Source of the DNA: JAZBPO01 sp963691775
GTDB lineage: Bacteria > Pseudomonadota > Gammaproteobacteria > Pseudomonadales > Azotimanducaceae
Reading direction: 5' to 3'
Assembly: GCA_963691775.1 (NCBI GenBank)
Contig: OY829369.1
Coordinates: forward strand, 558,001-622,000
DNA length: 64,000 bases
Part shown: positions 61,629-64,000 of the stretch, piece by piece
Numbering within the stretch: the first letter of the stretch is position 1
Layout: each line of letters opens with the position of its first letter
Made by a program: the position numbers and the translations under genes
The notes under the pieces: generated by a model
Seen by the model: the letters and a program-made list of their open reading frames with translations, nothing else
What the model was told of the DNA's origin: nothing
Databases searched by the model: none

Positions 61629-62507
61629 ATGCGCACCATGGCTCAAGCGTTCACCCTGACTTCTGTCGTCGACGGCTTGGAACTTGCGGGCTGGTGCTGG
61701 CCGCCCGTCAAGGATGCCCGCGCTAACGTCATCATCGCGCACGGCGCAGCCGAACACGCACGACGCTACGACGAATTCGCTGATACGCTCGCGCGCCGTG
61801 CGATTGCCGTGTGGGCCATCGATCATCGCGGCCATGGCGCGAGCGCCGAAAACGCGCTCGGCTCCTTCGGCACGGGTGGCTGGGAAGCGCTCGTGGCAGA
61901 TCTCAACCAACTGACCAGCCATGCCTGTGAGCGCCATCCGGGTGCGCCCACGATCCTGTTTGGGCATTCCATGGGCTCGCTTGCTGCCCAGCAGATCATG
62001 CTGGATCGTTCACGCACTCTAGATGGCGTCGTGCTTTCCGGGACAACCTGCTTCGACGCGCTTGCCGACGCCGCACTCGAGGGAGGACTCGAGCACTTCA
62101 ACGCCCCCTTCGAGGCCGAGGGCGAAGGTCGAACGGGCTTCGAGTGGCTATCCCGAGACCCCGCGCGCGTAGACGCCTATGTCGCAGACCCGCGCTGCGG
62201 ATTCGATCTGGCAGAGGATGCAGTACTCGGGATGTTCACGGCAGCAGCGAAGCTCGCGGATCCGGACGCCCTGCGCCGGATCCGTGCTGATCTGCCCGTG
62301 ATGGTTGTTGCGGGTGACGCGGATCCGCTCAACGCGGACTGGACACTGATCGAGGAGCTTGTGACGCGCCTGCGCGGTGCAGGGCTCACCGAGATCATCG
62401 TCGAGCGGCGCGCAGGCGCGCGCCATGAGCCGCTCAATGAGATCGATCGGGCCGAGGTCCTTGAGCTGCTCGTCAACTGGATCGAGTGGGCCGTCTCACG
62501 CTATTGA
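61629..62507 (+). CDS. Alpha/beta hydrolase, lysophospholipase/monoacylglycerol lipase type
   Basis: A 292-residue soluble hydrolase. The nucleophile is S114 in ILFGHSMGSLAAQQ. The region IIAHGAAEHARRYDEFAD and VWAIDHRGHGASAE is the hallmark of the monoglyceride-lipase/lysophospholipase (PldB-like) group. The acid residue is in VAGDADPLNAD and the His in AGARHEPLNE. The start is ambiguous between ATG 61629 and ATG 61638, since GAGG at 61622 is a little close to one and far from the other. It converges on the puh operon. Confidence 0.9.
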   Translation: MRTMAQAFTLTSVVDGLELAGWCWPPVKDARANVIIAHGAAEHARRYDEFADTLARRAIAVWAIDHRGHGASAENALGSFGTGGWEALVADLNQLTSHACERHPGAPTILFGHSMGSLAAQQIMLDRSRTLDGVVLSGTTCFDALADAALEGGLEHFNAPFEAEGEGRTGFEWLSRDPARVDAYVADPRCGFDLAEDAVLGMFTAAAKLADPDALRRIRADLPVMVVAGDADPLNADWTLIEELVTRLRGAGLTEIIVERRAGARHEPLNEIDRAEVLELLVNWIEWAVSRY

Positions 62508-62646
62508 ATCCGACGCGGGGTAGAACGGCGACGGCGATCACCGCCGCGCAGCGGCCGCGACCGCCTGCTGTGCGGAACTCCGATCCTCGAGGATGCAAGC
62601 GGTCATCGCGCTGGTCTTTGAACACGGTCAACACGATCGCGCCCAT
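62473..62646 (-). CDS. Possible small protein coupled to puhE
   Basis: A 57-codon frame whose ATG overlaps the puhE stop codon (TGATG), the same arrangement as at the start of puhC. It begins GAIVLTVFKDQRDD and is otherwise Arg/Gly/Ala-rich with no family I recognise. Its last 35 bases overlap the convergent lipase gene. The overlap favours translation, but composition alone does not prove that it is coding. Confidence 0.25.
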   Translation of the reverse strand: MGAIVLTVFKDQRDDRLHPRGSEFRTAGGRGRCAAVIAVAVLPRVGFNSVRRPTRSS

Positions 62647-63437
62647 CAGGATCTCGCTGCAGGCACGGCCTCCTCGCGAGGTTCTCTAGGCAGCGCCCAG
62701 CTCCAGAGTTCCGCATCGCGGATCGGCAGCAGCATGAACCAGTGCTCAAGTACGGCCAGCGCGAGCAGTACACCGAGCGTTAAACCCGTAACCTGCTCGA
62801 CTGCCGCCGCAGCGCTGAAACCATGATCGAGGAGGAGCGCTGCCGCAAAGGTGCCCGCGGTCACCGACACGGGAAACAGCAGATTGAGCGACCGCCTCGC
62901 CATGTAGGTCTCGAGAAATCGGAGATGAGGCGGAAAGAACTCGACGTTCACGCGCGGGACACCAAGAAAGAGATTCAGCTTCGCGCTCCAGCGCATGAGC
63001 CAGAGGATAGTGAAGGTCCAGGCACCCACGGCGTTCTCCGCCCCTGCACACAGCCAAAGCAGCAGGGATCCCGAGGCAACGACGGATAGCTCGTGATACA
63101 GGCTCGTGCCGATCCCCAAAAGAAACCTGCGCCCTTCTGTCGCGTCGCTGGGGCAGGGGCGCTGCCAGCGTGCAGGCCCCGTGATGAGGCCCGTCAGATA
63201 GCTGAGTTCGATCCAACCCCACAGCACCAGCCCACACGTAAAGGATATGAATGCGCCTGATGCGGTCGCTTGTTCTCGCGCCAGCGTCATGCCCGTCAGC
63301 GCGAGCACGGCCAGCACTCCGCCGGGCAACAGAGCGCGTCGGCCGAGCCCGCCTCGTGTCGCCAAATAGAGGATGAGCGCGGTGCTGCCCCACCAGAAAA
63401 GCAGCGTCGCAAGCAGCGGTGCGCCGACGAGTACCAT
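62646..63437 (-). CDS. puhE: Photosynthetic complex assembly protein 2, PuhE (DUF3623)
   Basis: A 263-residue protein with about seven predicted helices. It matches PuhE along its length: LFWWGSTALILYLATRG, FISFTCGLVLWGWIELSYL with TGLITGPAR, then LYHELSVVASGSLLLWL, AWTFTILWLMRWSAKLNLF with LGVPRVNVEFFPPHLRFLE, and LGVLLALAVLEHWFMLLPI. PuhE is known only from purple bacteria and other anoxygenic phototrophs with photosynthesis gene clusters, where it helps to assemble the photosynthetic complexes. It starts 23 bases after the puhC stop codon. Its presence is the main evidence that this organism makes bacteriochlorophyll. Confidence 0.93.
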   Translation of the reverse strand: MVLVGAPLLATLLFWWGSTALILYLATRGGLGRRALLPGGVLAVLALTGMTLAREQATASGAFISFTCGLVLWGWIELSYLTGLITGPARWQRPCPSDATEGRRFLLGIGTSLYHELSVVASGSLLLWLCAGAENAVGAWTFTILWLMRWSAKLNLFLGVPRVNVEFFPPHLRFLETYMARRSLNLLFPVSVTAGTFAAALLLDHGFSAAAAVEQVTGLTLGVLLALAVLEHWFMLLPIRDAELWSWALPREPREEAVPAARS

Positions 63438-63460
63438 GCCTGCTTACCGCTGCAGCATCA

Positions 63461-63976
63461 TCAGGCCTCGCCGTTTCTCGCCAGACGCATCCCCTCACTG
63501 CTCCGAAGATCAATCGGCCCGTCGACAAGCCGCGTGAATGACAGCACCTGGGACGGGCCAAAGGCATTCAGAACCATTGCCTGCCCGGTTGCCGGATCCT
63601 CCAGAGTGACCCGACCACCCCGCCACCGCACGACATGAAAAGGCTGCTCGGATCCCAGGCCGTGGAGACGTCGCTGGCGAACAAGGGCTCGCAGGGAACC
63701 ACGGACAAATGCCCCCTCGCCCGATTCGATGATTGCAATCTGTTCACCCTCGCGGAGTACGACCACCGAACCATTTGCGCCATCCTCGAATCGGAGCGCG
63801 TGGACCTCCTCCACGCCGCCACGGTCCGAGAGCAATGATGGCGTCGGGTTGAACACTCCCCAAACCGCGGCAAGCAGACTCGCCACGATCATGGAGACGC
63901 CTAACGAAATGAAGCGCTGATCGATCAGGGGGAGGTTGTCGCTCTCCTTCATCTCGCCTTCCATGAATCGGCCCAT
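63461..63976 (-). CDS. puhC: Photosynthetic complex assembly protein PuhC
   Basis: A 171-residue protein with a short cytoplasmic N-terminus, one membrane helix (FISLGVSMIVASLLAAVWGV) and a periplasmic domain. The domain has the PuhC pattern: LRFEDGANGSVVVLREGEQ, ESGEGAFVRGSLRALVRQRR, then PFHVVRWRGGRVTLEDPATG and LNAFGPSQVLSFTRLV. PuhC is needed for normal light-harvesting/reaction-centre assembly. The ATG at 63976 overlaps the stop of an upstream gene (TGATG) that extends beyond the window. The protein is complete. Confidence 0.93.
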   Translation of the reverse strand: MGRFMEGEMKESDNLPLIDQRFISLGVSMIVASLLAAVWGVFNPTPSLLSDRGGVEEVHALRFEDGANGSVVVLREGEQIAIIESGEGAFVRGSLRALVRQRRLHGLGSEQPFHVVRWRGGRVTLEDPATGQAMVLNAFGPSQVLSFTRLVDGPIDLRSSEGMRLARNGEA

Positions 63977-64000
63977 CAATTAGTCCCCGCAAAGGCCGGC
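63976..64000 (-). CDS. 3' end of upstream gene, probably puhB (partial)
   Basis: Eight residues (PAFAGTN and the codon before) then a TGA that overlaps the puhC ATG. In known photosynthesis clusters the gene before puhC is usually puhB, so that is the likely identity, but eight residues cannot prove it. Confidence 0.4.

Overview
The window is GC-rich bacterial DNA with dense, mostly chromosomal housekeeping and accessory metabolic genes. I see no tRNA, rRNA, CRISPR array, insertion sequence or phage gene. The tail-specific protease, thiopurine methyltransferase, AcnA, Lon and YcaQ homologues fit a gammaproteobacterium best. The last 1.4 kb carries puhE and puhC, assembly factors found only with bacteriochlorophyll-based photosystems, so the organism is probably a (possibly aerobic) anoxygenic phototroph and the window ends at one edge of its photosynthesis gene cluster. 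This is inferred from protein features read by eye; no database search was run.

Layout. 1-13 kb: partial FKBP-type isomerase lipoprotein, tail-specific protease with a strong terminator, an acyl-CoA synthetase, a Sel1-repeat/MscS/DUF427 run, Lon, a YiiX-like hydrolase, then DUF2237, GST and an atypical photolyase. 13-24 kb: CPA1 antiporter with no ordinary start codon, a Baeyer-Villiger monooxygenase fused to an alpha/beta hydrolase, YbaK, AcnA, a voltage-gated ion channel ending in a (Asp-Pro)9 repeat, and a SulP transporter. 24-32 kb: a large desaturase-like FAD oxidoreductase converging on a leftward operon (carotenoid oxygenase, LEH/SnoaL protein, DUF3604, NTF2-like gene broken by two G-run frameshifts), then MOSC. 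32-42 kb: one continuous leftward operon holding two versions of the transglutaminase / circularly permuted ATP-grasp / alpha-E system plus a membrane protein, facing a divergent AEC permease. 43-55 kb: alpha/beta hydrolase and TPMT, gamma-glutamyltransferase, YcaQ glycosylase, sulfurtransferase, a YjiH/enoyl-CoA hydratase/acyl-CoA synthetase operon, histidine phosphatase, acyl-CoA dehydrogenase and a secreted unknown. 55-60 kb: rmlCBDA with 4-bp overlaps at every junction, then a SRAP protein. 60-64 kb: a gene-poor kilobase with an 11-bp tandem repeat, a cold-shock protein, a lipase, and the puh genes.

How the genes fit together. The rml operon makes dTDP-L-rhamnose for surface polysaccharide. 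The acyl-CoA synthetases, hydratase and dehydrogenase make a fatty or branched acyl degradation set. The transglutaminase/ATP-grasp/alpha-E operon is a predicted peptide-bond-forming system of unknown product. The carotenoid oxygenase operon and the BVMO-hydrolase fusion suggest oxidative cleavage of isoprenoid or ketone substrates. Photolyase, YcaQ and SRAP are DNA-repair functions, in keeping with a light-exposed life.
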